A DNA stretch of 64,000 nucleotides, from the NCBI RefSeq assembly GCF_020423045.1, contig NZ_CP081943.1, positions 4,464,001 to 4,528,000 of the forward strand, written 5' to 3'. Numbering within the stretch: position 1 is the stretch's first letter; each line of letters begins with the position of its first letter. Source of the stretch: Pseudomonas sp. MM213 (GTDB taxonomy: Bacteria > Pseudomonadota > Gammaproteobacteria > Pseudomonadales > Pseudomonadaceae). Below the pieces are notes generated by a model. It made no database searches. It saw nothing but the letters and a program-made list of their open reading frames with translations, and was not told where the DNA came from. Below, one piece after another: positions 36,152-44,478 of the stretch. The position numbers were made by a program, and so were the translations under genes.

Positions 36152-38477
36152 ATCTTTAGCGGTAAGTGATGTGCCATTTATGGGGGGCAATATCCACGCT
36201 TGCCCACTGCGAGGTCATTCGACGAGCTTTCAATTAGTGGACGAGTTCGGTGATGGCAAGCCTTATGCCGGTTTGCCCTACGAGGTTACTGATTACGAGG
36301 ATGCTGTTTACACCGGAAAGCTCGATGCAACCGGGGCTGGAAAGGTAGACAACCACTTCTGTGGCCCGGTATTGCTCAAGCTGAATCAGCCATATCAAGG
36401 GAGTGAAAAAACATACTCGTTTTTACGTGAAAGACCGAACTACCCACTCCCCATCACAGAACTACAAGTACGCGCCGAAAAAACCCACTTTTTCGACAAG
36501 TCAGGCGTACGCACTCTCGCAAATCCAGCAAAAGACCTCGCTGATCCCGAAGCCTATTACCAGGTTGAAGTGAGCGAACTGGTCAAGCACGTTGCGCATT
36601 TGCCCCCCTTGGCCTCGCGCAGCGCCCCACCCAACACGGTGTTACACACGCTGTTCCGCCAGCCCGCAAAAACCAGATCATTCACGCTTCAGAATAAAGG
36701 TGCCACGGATGGAGGAATGGGCGCTGTCATGACCCCGGCAGACATGGGCATGTTCGAGCTGGGGTTTGCCCCGCCGCCGCCCAAGCCAAAAGGCATTGCC
36801 TTACTGCCGAACAAACATCATGTGTTGGAAGTGCGCCCGATGAGAGCGCTGCGACCGATGTTGTCGACAGGCAACGAGTTTTGCGCACTCAACCTCTATC
36901 AACTGGCACTGATGTCGACGTTGAGTTACACCGAATTTGGTCAAGAGCCGAACACCCAGCCCGTAACCACCGACAGCGTGTCATTTCCATTACGGCCCAG
37001 CAGCGGCAACTGGTTCGGTCATGCCTTGCCGCAATTTGATGAGCTATGGCAAGTCGATGACACACAGACTGCGAAGTTCTACCCCATGTATGAAGAGGTG
37101 CCTTACTCCAAACGTCTGGAAGTGGTGCCGTTCGATCCGCAGTTGTATCCAGAGGTCAACGACCCTGAGTTGGGTGAGGAGCAGGAACACCCGGCGAAGC
37201 TGCACTTCCTCGATGATCGCAAACTAGCGGAAAGCTCGGACACTCAGGCCTTTATCAGCCATCACGACGAGTTGATATTGATCACTGTCCGGGGAACCAG
37301 TGAGAAGTTGCCCGACGCCTGGCTTGATGCGGATGCTCACCAAGTACCCTTCGAGGAAGGGGATGGCAAGGTGCACAACGGTTTTTATCGGGCCGCGAAA
37401 GTGGCCTACAAGTTTGTCGTGAAGTATTTGGAAAAATTCTACAGCGGACAAAAGCTGGTAATTTGCGGGCACAGTCTTGGTGGTGCAGTGGCGCTGATAC
37501 TGGCGGAGATGTTGCGACGCGACACCCAATACTCGCCAGACATCGTGCTTTACACCTACGGCGCCCCCCGCGCCGCCGACTCTACCTTTATCGAGGCTGC
37601 ACAACCGCTGCATCACCACCGCGTCGTCTTCCACAACGACCCCGTACCGAGCGTTCCTTCCACCTGGATGAACACGCCGTCCAACCGCGTTCCGGTGTAT
37701 GCCACCCATGGAGCGGTACTTGCCTTCCACCCGGTCGGTGGTTTGGCTTTCTTCATCGGCGGGATCATCAACTTTACGGGTGACCCCTATGGGCATCACG
37801 GCAAATTACGTCACTTCATGCCGGTGGACTTCGGCGATGGACGTAAATCCTCCATTCTCTGGGAACCGGGTTGCAGTACGATCAACGACCATGGCTACGC
37901 CGAGGCGCTGCGACAGACCAATGGCTTGCCCAAGCGTGGTTCATTCCTGCGGCAGATAATAGACGGCGGCCATCACTCGATGGTTGGCAGCTACATTCCC
38001 GGCTGCTGGGCCACCCTGCGCCGCTGGCAGGAAGCGCAGGTAAAAAGACGTTCGCGGGTGACGTTGACGGAATTCGAACGGGTCAACGCCAATCTGGAAA
38101 ACGTCAGAGGGCAACTGAAAGCATTGAGCACGAAAATCGAAAGGCAGTCTCGCGCTTATGCCAATCCTCAGCGAGATGCCCAAGACATCAGGGATCTTGA
38201 AAAAGAAGTCGAAAATCTCCGGATGACCCAAGCTCGCCTGGAAGCGCCGCACAAGCACACAGTTACCGTGGCCGATGTTTATGGCAGCCATGCCGACCAG
38301 CCCGAGTGGGTGCAAGAAATCCTGCTACGTTGGAGAGCCCATCCGAAAAATACTGCCCACGATCCACTGGCGATGATTCCGTCACCCCCGGAAGACAATG
38401 GCGCGGCTATTGCGGCAATTACGGGCGGGCATGCGGTGGGCAAACCCTTCCATTTGGATATTGATTCGATTGTGTAG
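36141..38477 (+). CDS. T6SS lipase effector with class-3 lipase domain
   Basis: The protein has 778 residues from the ATG at 36141, inside the end of the preceding gene. The N terminus has HACPLRGHSTSFQLVDE and a TTR-like stretch (GKPYAGLPYEVTD, GKLDATGAGKVD). The lipase domain has the oxyanion element TVRGT, the elbow GHSLGG with Ser445, Asp500 in FHNDPVPSVPS and probable His584 in NDHGYAEAL. A C-terminal coiled coil (about 640-710) follows. No signal peptide is present. Tle2-type effectors such as V. cholerae TseL also use a class-3 lipase fold; whether this belongs to Tle2 or a separate group is uncertain. Confidence 0.85.
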   Translation: MSIESLAVSDVPFMGGNIHACPLRGHSTSFQLVDEFGDGKPYAGLPYEVTDYEDAVYTGKLDATGAGKVDNHFCGPVLLKLNQPYQGSEKTYSFLRERPNYPLPITELQVRAEKTHFFDKSGVRTLANPAKDLADPEAYYQVEVSELVKHVAHLPPLASRSAPPNTVLHTLFRQPAKTRSFTLQNKGATDGGMGAVMTPADMGMFELGFAPPPPKPKGIALLPNKHHVLEVRPMRALRPMLSTGNEFCALNLYQLALMSTLSYTEFGQEPNTQPVTTDSVSFPLRPSSGNWFGHALPQFDELWQVDDTQTAKFYPMYEEVPYSKRLEVVPFDPQLYPEVNDPELGEEQEHPAKLHFLDDRKLAESSDTQAFISHHDELILITVRGTSEKLPDAWLDADAHQVPFEEGDGKVHNGFYRAAKVAYKFVVKYLEKFYSGQKLVICGHSLGGAVALILAEMLRRDTQYSPDIVLYTYGAPRAADSTFIEAAQPLHHHRVVFHNDPVPSVPSTWMNTPSNRVPVYATHGAVLAFHPVGGLAFFIGGIINFTGDPYGHHGKLRHFMPVDFGDGRKSSILWEPGCSTINDHGYAEALRQTNGLPKRGSFLRQIIDGGHHSMVGSYIPGCWATLRRWQEAQVKRRSRVTLTEFERVNANLENVRGQLKALSTKIERQSRAYANPQRDAQDIRDLEKEVENLRMTQARLEAPHKHTVTVADVYGSHADQPEWVQEILLRWRAHPKNTAHDPLAMIPSPPEDNGAAIAAITGGHAVGKPFHLDIDSIV

Positions 38478-38496
38478 CGCTTGCCCGAAAGAAAAA

Positions 38497-38519
38497 AAGT
38501 GGCAGTGTCGCTGCCACTT
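38497..38519. terminator. Hairpin after the lipase effector gene
   Basis: A 9-bp perfect stem AAGTGGCAG/CTGCCACTT with a five-base loop lies 20 bases after the effector stop. The T run is on the minus strand, so it terminates best in that direction but may work both ways. Confidence 0.6.
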
Positions 38520-38631
38520 AAACACCACTTGACCGAGCTTGTTTAAAAGCCTTGTAAGTTACTTCCTGAGAGCTACAACACCTTGCGTCGTTGCCTACGG
38601 CTACGCCAGAATCCGCCGGCTTGTGCGCCTT

Positions 38632-38824
38632 GGGGGCGGTCGGTAACTTGGTTCGTGTCACTGCTCATCAGTGATCGGGTTTAGTCGCCCGGCTAGTCAT
38701 CTACGGTTGCACAAGTGTCATCCAGTCAGGTGTTTGCCTGCACTTGATGGTGGCTGTGCGCATGGCGCCCTTGGGCGCGCCGGGTTTTTGGTGACTTTAC
38801 CGGTCGACTAACTTGCGCACAGCC
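38632..38824 (+). ncRNA. Strongly folded leader upstream of the DUF6124 gene
   Basis: Three nested stems can be drawn. In the first, GGGCG (38634-38638) pairs with CGCCC (38686-38690) around CACTG/CAGTG (38659-38663, 38669-38673). In the second, CAAGTG (38712-38717) pairs with CACTTG (38741-38746) around CAGG/CCTG. In the third, an 11-bp perfect stem GGCTGTGCGCA/TGCGCACAGCC (38752-38762, 38814-38824) encloses two smaller hairpins. It ends about 55 bases before the ATG. Whether it is a cis leader or a separate small RNA is unknown. Confidence 0.55.
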
Positions 38825-38879
38825 GCCTCCTTTTCGTTTAGTCGCGAAATGGTCACGGCCCTACTAAAGGAAAGTAACC

Positions 38880-39275
38880 ATGTTCAAGGTCACACCAAAC
38901 CCACCGGAAATCGATCCGGTTTCCCCATACGAAAGCCCCGACTCAAACAAACTCAACGAAGCCGCCGAACGCGCCCTCGACCATCACTTCCCGCCAACCG
39001 AACCAAAACCACCGAAACGCAACGGCCAGCTCTTCAGCGTCTGCCCCGGCATCAACACCGAAGCCCTCCTCGCCAACGCCTCGGAGGACTTGCTGTCCAT
39101 CAGCGCCATCGCCGCCGACCTTGCCGACGATGTGGACGGCTCACGCCGCTCCGTAGCCCTGGCGCTCAGCCGTATGGCCGACGGGGTGCACTTGTTGGTG
39201 GAGCGAGCGCTGGATCACCTCGATGATCCGGAAATGGCGGCGATTTTCGCCAGGCAACAAAGTCGAACCGGCTGA
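38880..39275 (+). CDS. DUF6124 family protein
   Basis: The 131-residue soluble protein has an N-terminal proline-rich segment (VTPNPPEIDPVSPYESPDS). A helical domain follows (FSVCPGINTEALLANASEDLLSI, ALSRMADGVHLLVERALDHL). The pattern matches the Pseudomonas DUF6124 family, whose function is not known. AAAGGA precedes the ATG. The gene follows a highly structured leader and is followed by two REPINs. Confidence 0.8.
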   Translation: MFKVTPNPPEIDPVSPYESPDSNKLNEAAERALDHHFPPTEPKPPKRNGQLFSVCPGINTEALLANASEDLLSISAIAADLADDVDGSRRSVALALSRMADGVHLLVERALDHLDDPEMAAIFARQQSRTG

Positions 39276-39293
39276 TTCGCTACGCACGTAAAC

Positions 39294-39385
39294 CTGTAGG
39301 AGCCGGCTTGCTGGCGATGGCGGTGTGTCAGGCGACATTGATGTTGATTGATCGGGCGCTATCGCCGGCAAGCCGGCTCCTACAG
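39294..39385. repeat. REPIN (paired REP elements)
   Basis: Inverted REP sequences with the core GTAGGAGCCGGCTTGCTGGC flank a short spacer. These non-autonomous palindromes are mobilised by RAYT transposases in fluorescent pseudomonads. It lies 18 bases after the DUF6124 stop. Confidence 0.9.
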
Positions 39386-39468
39386 TGAGTGTTGTCAGCT
39401 CAAAAGATGGGGAGGCCCTTGTCACTGAATTGCTGCGGGGGGAGTGGGGAATTCGCTGGTACATAGGA

Positions 39469-39559
39469 CTGTAGGAGCCAGCTTGCTGGCGATGACGGCG
39501 TGTCAGGCAACATTGATGTTGATTGATCCACCGCTATCGCCAGCAAGCCGGCTCCTACA
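39469..39559. repeat. REPIN, second copy
   Basis: This copy is nearly the same as 39294-39385, including the spacer (ATTGATGTTGATTGATC), in the same orientation. The two are about 84 bases apart. A shared spacer shows that the whole REPIN, not single REPs, was copied. Confidence 0.9.
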
Positions 39560-39611
39560 AGGGTTTTGTGTTGTCTCATCCGTGGGCGCCCGGCATGAAA
39601 CTCGTGGCCAT

Positions 39612-39651
39612 AAAAAATGGGCACCCAACCTGGTTGGCGTGCCCATTTTTT
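39612..39651 (-). terminator. Rho-independent terminator of the HU gene
   Basis: AAAAAATGGGCAC pairs with GTGCCCATTTTTT; on the minus strand it ends in a T run, 36 bases after the HU stop codon. Confidence 0.85.
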
Positions 39652-39686
39652 GTTCCGCTCACCCGCTATGCGGGCGTCGGTGCGTG

Positions 39687-39962
39687 TTACGGATTAACGC
39701 TGTCTTTCAACGATTTGCCTGGCTTGAACGCAACGGTGTTGCTGGCCTTGATTTTAACGGGCTCACCGGTTTGCGGGTTTTTGCCGGTGCGGGCGCCGCG
39801 ATGGCGTTGCAGGAAGGTGCCGAAGCCGACCAGCGTCACGCTGTCCTTGCGGTGCAGGGCGCCGGTGATTTCTTCGAGAACGGCGTTGAGAACGCGGTTG
39901 GCCTGTTCTTTGGTGAGATCTGCTTTTTCCGCGATGGCGGCGGCGAGTTCTGGTTTACGCAT
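39687..39962 (-). CDS. HU-family DNA-binding protein
   Basis: The 91-residue histone-like protein has the family blocks MRKPELAAAIAEKADLTKEQA, VTLVGFGTF and ARTGKNPQTGEP, with the intercalating proline in the beta arm. It bends and compacts DNA as a dimer. By position it matches the HU gene next to rubredoxin reductase in P. aeruginosa (PA5348), not the Lon-linked hupB. Confidence 0.93.
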   Translation of the reverse strand: MRKPELAAAIAEKADLTKEQANRVLNAVLEEITGALHRKDSVTLVGFGTFLQRHRGARTGKNPQTGEPVKIKASNTVAFKPGKSLKDSVNP

Positions 39963-40154
39963 TAGTGAAGCCCCTTTGACGGTTTTTTGTTGTTATGTCC
40001 GTGCTGTTCTCGTTGGAACAGCGCCCAAAGCGCCGCAGGTGCTCTACTCTGCGGCAGACGGGAGTGAGAATGGCACGCACGGAAGAGCCGCGCCAGTCTC
40101 GGCGCGACGTTTGTGGGGGCAAAAGCGGGGTGATTCCGACAGAACGACCGGTAT

Positions 40155-41303
40155 TTACGCCAGCAGCGGCGGAAGTTCTTTGTTCAGTGCGAGTTTTTCC
40201 ATCACCGCCGCGCCTGTCAGGGCATAACCGAGCAGTTTTCCGGCGGCATCGCGGCATAAAACCTTGATGTCAGCGCCCTGCCCTTCGACGGTCCAGACAC
40301 CCTCCAAACCCCGTGGCGGCGGCGAAACCACCAACGGGCAAACCGGCGTTTTGACGGTGATCGGCATCGCGCCGTAGCTCACGGCTGTCGGGTTGCCGGC
40401 GAGGGTTTGTGCCAGCGCTCTCGCACAGCTCATGAGGGGCATCACGTACAGCAAATTCAGCCCGTCGACTTCGGCGCAGTCGCCCAGGGCGTAGATGTTG
40501 GCGTGAGAAGTTTTCAGGTGGCGATCGACCACCACGCCGCGATTGACCTGCACACCGGCGGCGGCCGCCAGGTCGATGCGCGGACGCAGGCCGATGGCGG
40601 AGACCACCACGTCGCACGGGATCACCTGACCGTCCGATAGATGCGCTTCCAAACCCTCTTCAACACGCTGCAAGCGGTTGAGCACCGGCCCGAGGTGGAA
40701 ACGTGCGCCGAGGCTTTCCAGCCCCGCCTGGACCGCAGCGGCTGCCGCCGGGTGCAGCAAGGTCGGCATGACCTGTTCGCACGGTGCAACCAGTTGCACC
40801 TCGTAACCGCCAAGGATCAGGTCGTTGGCGAATTCACAGCCGATCAGGCCGGCACCGAGCAACAGCACCCGACGTTTGCCGGCCGCTGCCGCACGAAAGC
40901 GCGCGTAATCTTCGAGGTCGTTGATCGGGAACACGGCGTCCGCCGCATCACCTTCGATTGGCACGCGCACGGTTTCGGCGCCCCAGGCCAGGATCAGGTC
41001 GCGGTAGATCACTGATTCTTCGCCGATCCACAGGCGCTTGTGGCCCGGGTCGATGCCGCTGATACGCGTGTGGGTGCGCACTTCAGCCTTCAGCTGTTCG
41101 GCCATGGCGCCGGGTTCGGCCATGCTCAGGCCGTCGGCGTCTTTGTTCTTGCCGAAGCCCGTGGAGAGCATCGGCTTGGAGTAGGAGCGCCCGTCATCGG
41201 CGGTAATCAGCAGCAGCGGGGTTTCGCTATCGAGTTTGCGAAACTCCCGGGCGAGGTTGTAGCCAGCCAGCCCGGTGCCGACGATCACGACAGGTGCGTT
41301 CAT
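40155..41303 (-). CDS. Rubredoxin reductase (FAD/NAD(P)H-dependent)
   Basis: The 382-residue oxidoreductase has an N-terminal FAD-binding [10 protein letters not shown] motif, a central NADH-binding [13 protein letters not shown] and the conserved [10 protein letters not shown] near the C terminus. It passes electrons from NADH to rubredoxin, which feeds alkane hydroxylase or oxidative-stress systems. The rubredoxin gene lies 20 bases upstream in the same operon. Confidence 0.92.
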   Translation of the reverse strand: MNAPVVIVGTGLAGYNLAREFRKLDSETPLLLITADDGRSYSKPMLSTGFGKNKDADGLSMAEPGAMAEQLKAEVRTHTRISGIDPGHKRLWIGEESVIYRDLILAWGAETVRVPIEGDAADAVFPINDLEDYARFRAAAAGKRRVLLLGAGLIGCEFANDLILGGYEVQLVAPCEQVMPTLLHPAAAAAVQAGLESLGARFHLGPVLNRLQRVEEGLEAHLSDGQVIPCDVVVSAIGLRPRIDLAAAAGVQVNRGVVVDRHLKTSHANIYALGDCAEVDGLNLLYVMPLMSCARALAQTLAGNPTAVSYGAMPITVKTPVCPLVVSPPPRGLEGVWTVEGQGADIKVLCRDAAGKLLGYALTGAAVMEKLALNKELPPLLA

Positions 41304-41323
41304 TCCTTACTCCTCTAAATGTC

Positions 41324-41491
41324 TTAGTTGATTTCGATCATTTCGAAATCCATCTTGCCGACGCCGCAGTCCGGGCACAGCCAGTCTTCCGGCACGTCTT
41401 GCCACAGGGTGCCCGGCGCAATGCCGTCATCCGGCCAGCCGTCGGCTTCGTTGTAGATCAGGCCGCAGACCACACATTGCCACTTTTTCAT
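41324..41491 (-). CDS. rubA: Rubredoxin
   Basis: This 55-residue protein, [18 protein letters not shown] and so on, has the two CxxC(G) iron-binding pairs at Cys6/Cys9 and Cys39/Cys42 and the conserved [10 protein letters not shown] and WLCPDC. It is a small electron carrier, co-transcribed with its reductase. Only one rubredoxin gene is present here; P. aeruginosa has two in tandem. Confidence 0.95.
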   Translation of the reverse strand: MKKWQCVVCGLIYNEADGWPDDGIAPGTLWQDVPEDWLCPDCGVGKMDFEMIEIN

Positions 41492-41692
41492 TCAGGTACA
41501 TCCTCAGGATTCAGGCTTATTGCCGGCGCGAACGGTCGATGGTTGCAGCGCTGCCGTCCGGCTCAGGGCGTTTTGTACTGATCGGGCCCGGCAGATGCAA
41601 GCCTGTTCGACGCAATGGGGCGCCGGATCAATCAAAATCACCGACCGACATGGTAAGCTCGCCGCCTCATTTGCTGCCAATAATGACTCACT

Positions 41693-42244
41693 GTGCCGCA
41701 CTCAAAACCTCCTTTCTGGCTTCCCCAAAGTCGACTTTCGCCGCTCCCCGACACGTCTACCCTCGACTGGTTGTTCGACGAAGGTTCGCTGACCCGACGG
41801 CTGACCCGTCTGTCGAATGACCGCTTCAGCGTCACGCCGCTTTTCGAAGGCTGGCAACCGCTGCGCGCGGACGAATGCGCGGCACTGGACCTGGCCGAAG
41901 ACAGTGAAGGCTGGGTGCGCGAGGTGTATCTGCGCGGTCACGGTGAAGCTTGGGTGTTCGCCCGCAGCGTGGCGGCACGCAGCGCGTTGCAGGGCGACGG
42001 GTTGCACATGGACGAGTTGGGCAGTCGCTCGCTGGGCGAGTTGCTGTTTTGCGATCAGGCGTTTCAGCGTCGCGCCATCGAGGTTTGTCACTATCCTCAG
42101 GAGTGGCTGCCGGTGGAGTGCCGGGCACCTGAGTTGTGGGGCCGTCGCTCGCGCTTCGACCGTGGCGCCTTGAGCGTGCTGGTGGCCGAGATTTTCCTGC
42201 CGACCTTGTGGCACGCCACCCGCGCCCATCCGGAGAACTGCTGA
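41693..42244 (+). CDS. ubiC: Chorismate-pyruvate lyase UbiC
   Basis: The protein has 183 residues from a GTG start ([11 protein letters not shown]). It has the UbiC pattern: [38 protein letters not shown], and the product-side ELWGRRSRF. It makes 4-hydroxybenzoate from chorismate, the first step of ubiquinone synthesis. The stop codon shares a base with the ubiA start. Confidence 0.93.
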   Translation: MPHSKPPFWLPQSRLSPLPDTSTLDWLFDEGSLTRRLTRLSNDRFSVTPLFEGWQPLRADECAALDLAEDSEGWVREVYLRGHGEAWVFARSVAARSALQGDGLHMDELGSRSLGELLFCDQAFQRRAIEVCHYPQEWLPVECRAPELWGRRSRFDRGALSVLVAEIFLPTLWHATRAHPENC

Positions 42245-43134
42245 TGTACCAGAGCCTGCTCAAGTCCCTGAACCGCTTGAACCCTCGGGCCTGGGATTTC
42301 ATTCAGCTGACGCGCATGGACAAACCCATCGGCATTTACCTGCTGCTGTGGCCGACGCTGTGGGCGTTGTGGATTGCCGGCAAAGGTTCGCCGTCGCTGG
42401 CCAACGTGGTGATCTTCGTGCTCGGCGTGGTGCTGACCCGCGCCGGCGGTTGCGTAATCAACGACTGGGCGGACCGCAAGGTCGATGGCCATGTGAAACG
42501 CACCGAACAGCGTCCGCTGCCGAGCGGAAAGATCAGCTCCAAAGAGGCGCTGGTGTTCTTTGCATTGCTGATGGGCGTGAGTTTCCTGCTGGTGTTGTGC
42601 ACCAATGCGCCAACGGTGTGGTTGTCGTTCGGCGGTTTGGCGCTGGCCTTCACTTACCCGTTCATGAAGCGCTACACCTATTACCCGCAAGTGGTGCTGG
42701 GCGCGGCGTTTTCCTGGGGGATGCCGATGGCGTTCACTGCCGAAACCGGCGAACTGCCGGCGGCGGCGTGGTTGCTGTGGATCGCCAACCTGCTGTGGAC
42801 GGTGGGTTATGACACCTATTACGCGATGACTGATCGCGACGACGACTTGAAGATCGGTGTGAAATCCACGGCGATTCTGTTTGGCGAGGCGGACCGGGTG
42901 ATCATCCTGACCTTGCAAGGGTTGGCGTTGGGTTGCCTGCTGCTGGCCGGGTCGAAATTCGAGCTGGGTGGCTGGTTTCACCTGGGACTGCTGGCGGCGG
43001 CGGGCTGTTTTGCGTGGGAGTTCTGGTACACCCGTGACAAGGACCGGATGCGGTGTTTCAAGGCGTTCTTGCACAACCATTGGGCGGGGTTGGCGATTTT
43101 TGTGGGGATTGTTTTGGATTACGCGATGCGGTGA
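42244..43134 (+). CDS. ubiA: 4-Hydroxybenzoate polyprenyltransferase UbiA
   Basis: The 296-residue integral membrane prenyltransferase has the first Asp-rich motif [15 protein letters not shown] and the second [17 protein letters not shown]. About eight membrane segments are visible. It attaches the polyprenyl tail to 4-hydroxybenzoate supplied by UbiC. The coupled start at 42244 is chosen over an upstream open frame inside ubiC. Confidence 0.95.
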   Translation: MYQSLLKSLNRLNPRAWDFIQLTRMDKPIGIYLLLWPTLWALWIAGKGSPSLANVVIFVLGVVLTRAGGCVINDWADRKVDGHVKRTEQRPLPSGKISSKEALVFFALLMGVSFLLVLCTNAPTVWLSFGGLALAFTYPFMKRYTYYPQVVLGAAFSWGMPMAFTAETGELPAAAWLLWIANLLWTVGYDTYYAMTDRDDDLKIGVKSTAILFGEADRVIILTLQGLALGCLLLAGSKFELGGWFHLGLLAAAGCFAWEFWYTRDKDRMRCFKAFLHNHWAGLAIFVGIVLDYAMR

Positions 43135-43144
43135 GGCGGCTGAC

Positions 43145-43171
43145 GCCTTCGCGGGCAAGCCTCGCTCCTAC
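43145..43171. repeat. Single REP element
   Basis: GCCTTCGCGGGCAAGCCTCG and the following CTCCTAC form the second REP class of this genome, here as one unpaired copy between the convergent ubiA and COG4315 genes. Confidence 0.75.
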
Positions 43172-43200
43172 GGAAACGAGGCCGCCATTTCGGATCGGCC

Positions 43201-43590
43201 TTACATCTTCGGCCCTTGGAGCACGTGCCAGACGTCCTTCACTTTGTCGCCCGTTTTGTCACCCGGTTTCGCGTCCTTCTTGAAGTAGTACAGCGGTTTG
43301 CCCTTGTAGGCCCACTGCATCGTGCCATCGTCACGCGTGACGATTGTCCAGTCACCTTCGGCCTTGGCGCCCGCTTCCGCCTTGAACGGTGGCCAGTACT
43401 CTGCACATTCACCAGTGCACACCGACTTGCCAGCGGTGGTGTCCTTGTCGAACGTGTACAGGGTCATGCCCTTGTGGTCCGCCATCACACCGTCTTTCAT
43501 CATCACAGGCTCAGCCGCGAAGGCCATTGCCGGCAACGCCAGGGCTGCGGTCAGCATCAAAGCCTTGAAGGAATGCGAGTATTTCTTCAT
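43201..43590 (-). CDS. Secreted repeat protein of the COG4315 (YxxxxD) family
   Basis: The 129-residue protein has a cleavable signal peptide (LTAALALPAMAFA). It has two copies of the secreted-repeat pattern: MTLYTFDKDTTAGKSVCTGECAEYWPPF, split around its cysteines, and KPLYYFKKDAKPGD. The function of these periplasmic proteins is not settled. It is a lone gene, divergent from phoB. Confidence 0.85.
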   Translation of the reverse strand: MKKYSHSFKALMLTAALALPAMAFAAEPVMMKDGVMADHKGMTLYTFDKDTTAGKSVCTGECAEYWPPFKAEAGAKAEGDWTIVTRDDGTMQWAYKGKPLYYFKKDAKPGDKTGDKVKDVWHVLQGPKM

Positions 43591-43671
43591 GGAAACCTTC
43601 CTTTTGTGGTTGTCAGGATTCGGACTTAGAGCTTAGTTCAGGTTCGCGACAATCGCCGGGCGACTAAAATA

Positions 43672-43705
43672 CTGTCACACGACTGCAATAATTCCGTTAT
43701 CTAAT
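43672..43705 (+). promoter_or_regulatory. Pho box and -10 element of phoB
   Basis: CTGTCAC-ACGA-CTGCAAT is an 18-base Pho box with two 7-base direct repeats, followed after exactly 10 bases by TCTAAT. It should give PhoB autoregulation of phoB-phoR, with a transcript start near 43712. Confidence 0.8.
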
Positions 43706-43743
43706 GCGGCGCAAGACAGTTAAATGACAAGAGGATTAAAGGC

Positions 43744-44433
43744 ATGGTTGGCAGGAGCATTCTGATCGTCGACGACGAAGCGCCCATTCGCGAAATGATC
43801 GCCGTTGCGTTGGAAATGGCCGGCTATGACTGCCTGGAGGCCGAAAACTCGCAACAGGCCCACGCGATCATCGTCGACCGCAAACCGGACCTGATCCTGC
43901 TCGACTGGATGCTGCCCGGCACCTCCGGTATCGAACTGGCCCGCCGCCTCAAGCGCGATGAGCTGACCGGGGACATCCCGATCATCATGCTCACCGCCAA
44001 GGGCGAAGAGGACAACAAGATCCAGGGCCTGGAAGTCGGCGCCGACGACTACATCACCAAACCGTTTTCCCCTCGTGAGCTGGTTGCGCGCCTCAAAGCC
44101 GTGCTGCGCCGCGCCGGCCCAACCGATGGCGAAGCGCCGATTGAAGTCGGCGGCCTGCTGCTGGACCCGATCAGCCACCGCGTGACCATCGACGGCAAAC
44201 CCGCCGAGATGGGCCCGACCGAATACCGCTTGCTGCAATTCTTCATGACCCACCAGGAACGCGCCTACACCCGTGGTCAGTTGCTGGATCAGGTCTGGGG
44301 CGGCAATGTGTATGTAGAGGAACGCACCGTCGACGTGCACATCCGTCGCCTGCGCAAAGCCCTCGGTGACGCCTACGAAAATCTGGTACAAACCGTGCGC
44401 GGCACCGGCTACCGGTTTTCCACCAAAGCCTGA
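43744..44433 (+). CDS. phoB: Phosphate regulon response regulator PhoB
   Basis: The 229-residue OmpR-type regulator has a receiver domain with acidic pocket DDE and phospho-acceptor Asp54, and ends in a winged helix ([21 protein letters not shown] over the turn, [14 protein letters not shown]). PhoR phosphorylates it under phosphate starvation, and it binds Pho boxes. GAGG precedes the start, and phoR follows after 45 bases. Confidence 0.97.
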   Translation: MVGRSILIVDDEAPIREMIAVALEMAGYDCLEAENSQQAHAIIVDRKPDLILLDWMLPGTSGIELARRLKRDELTGDIPIIMLTAKGEEDNKIQGLEVGADDYITKPFSPRELVARLKAVLRRAGPTDGEAPIEVGGLLLDPISHRVTIDGKPAEMGPTEYRLLQFFMTHQERAYTRGQLLDQVWGGNVYVEERTVDVHIRRLRKALGDAYENLVQTVRGTGYRFSTKA

Positions 44434-44478
44434 TTCAGCCCTTTACCGCCCGACAAGCTGACAAGGACGCGCGTTCAA

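Noticed and set aside
39294-39559. Repeated units resembling a CRISPR array
   Set aside because: The units are palindromic REP pairs with conserved spacers and no cas genes, so they are REPINs.
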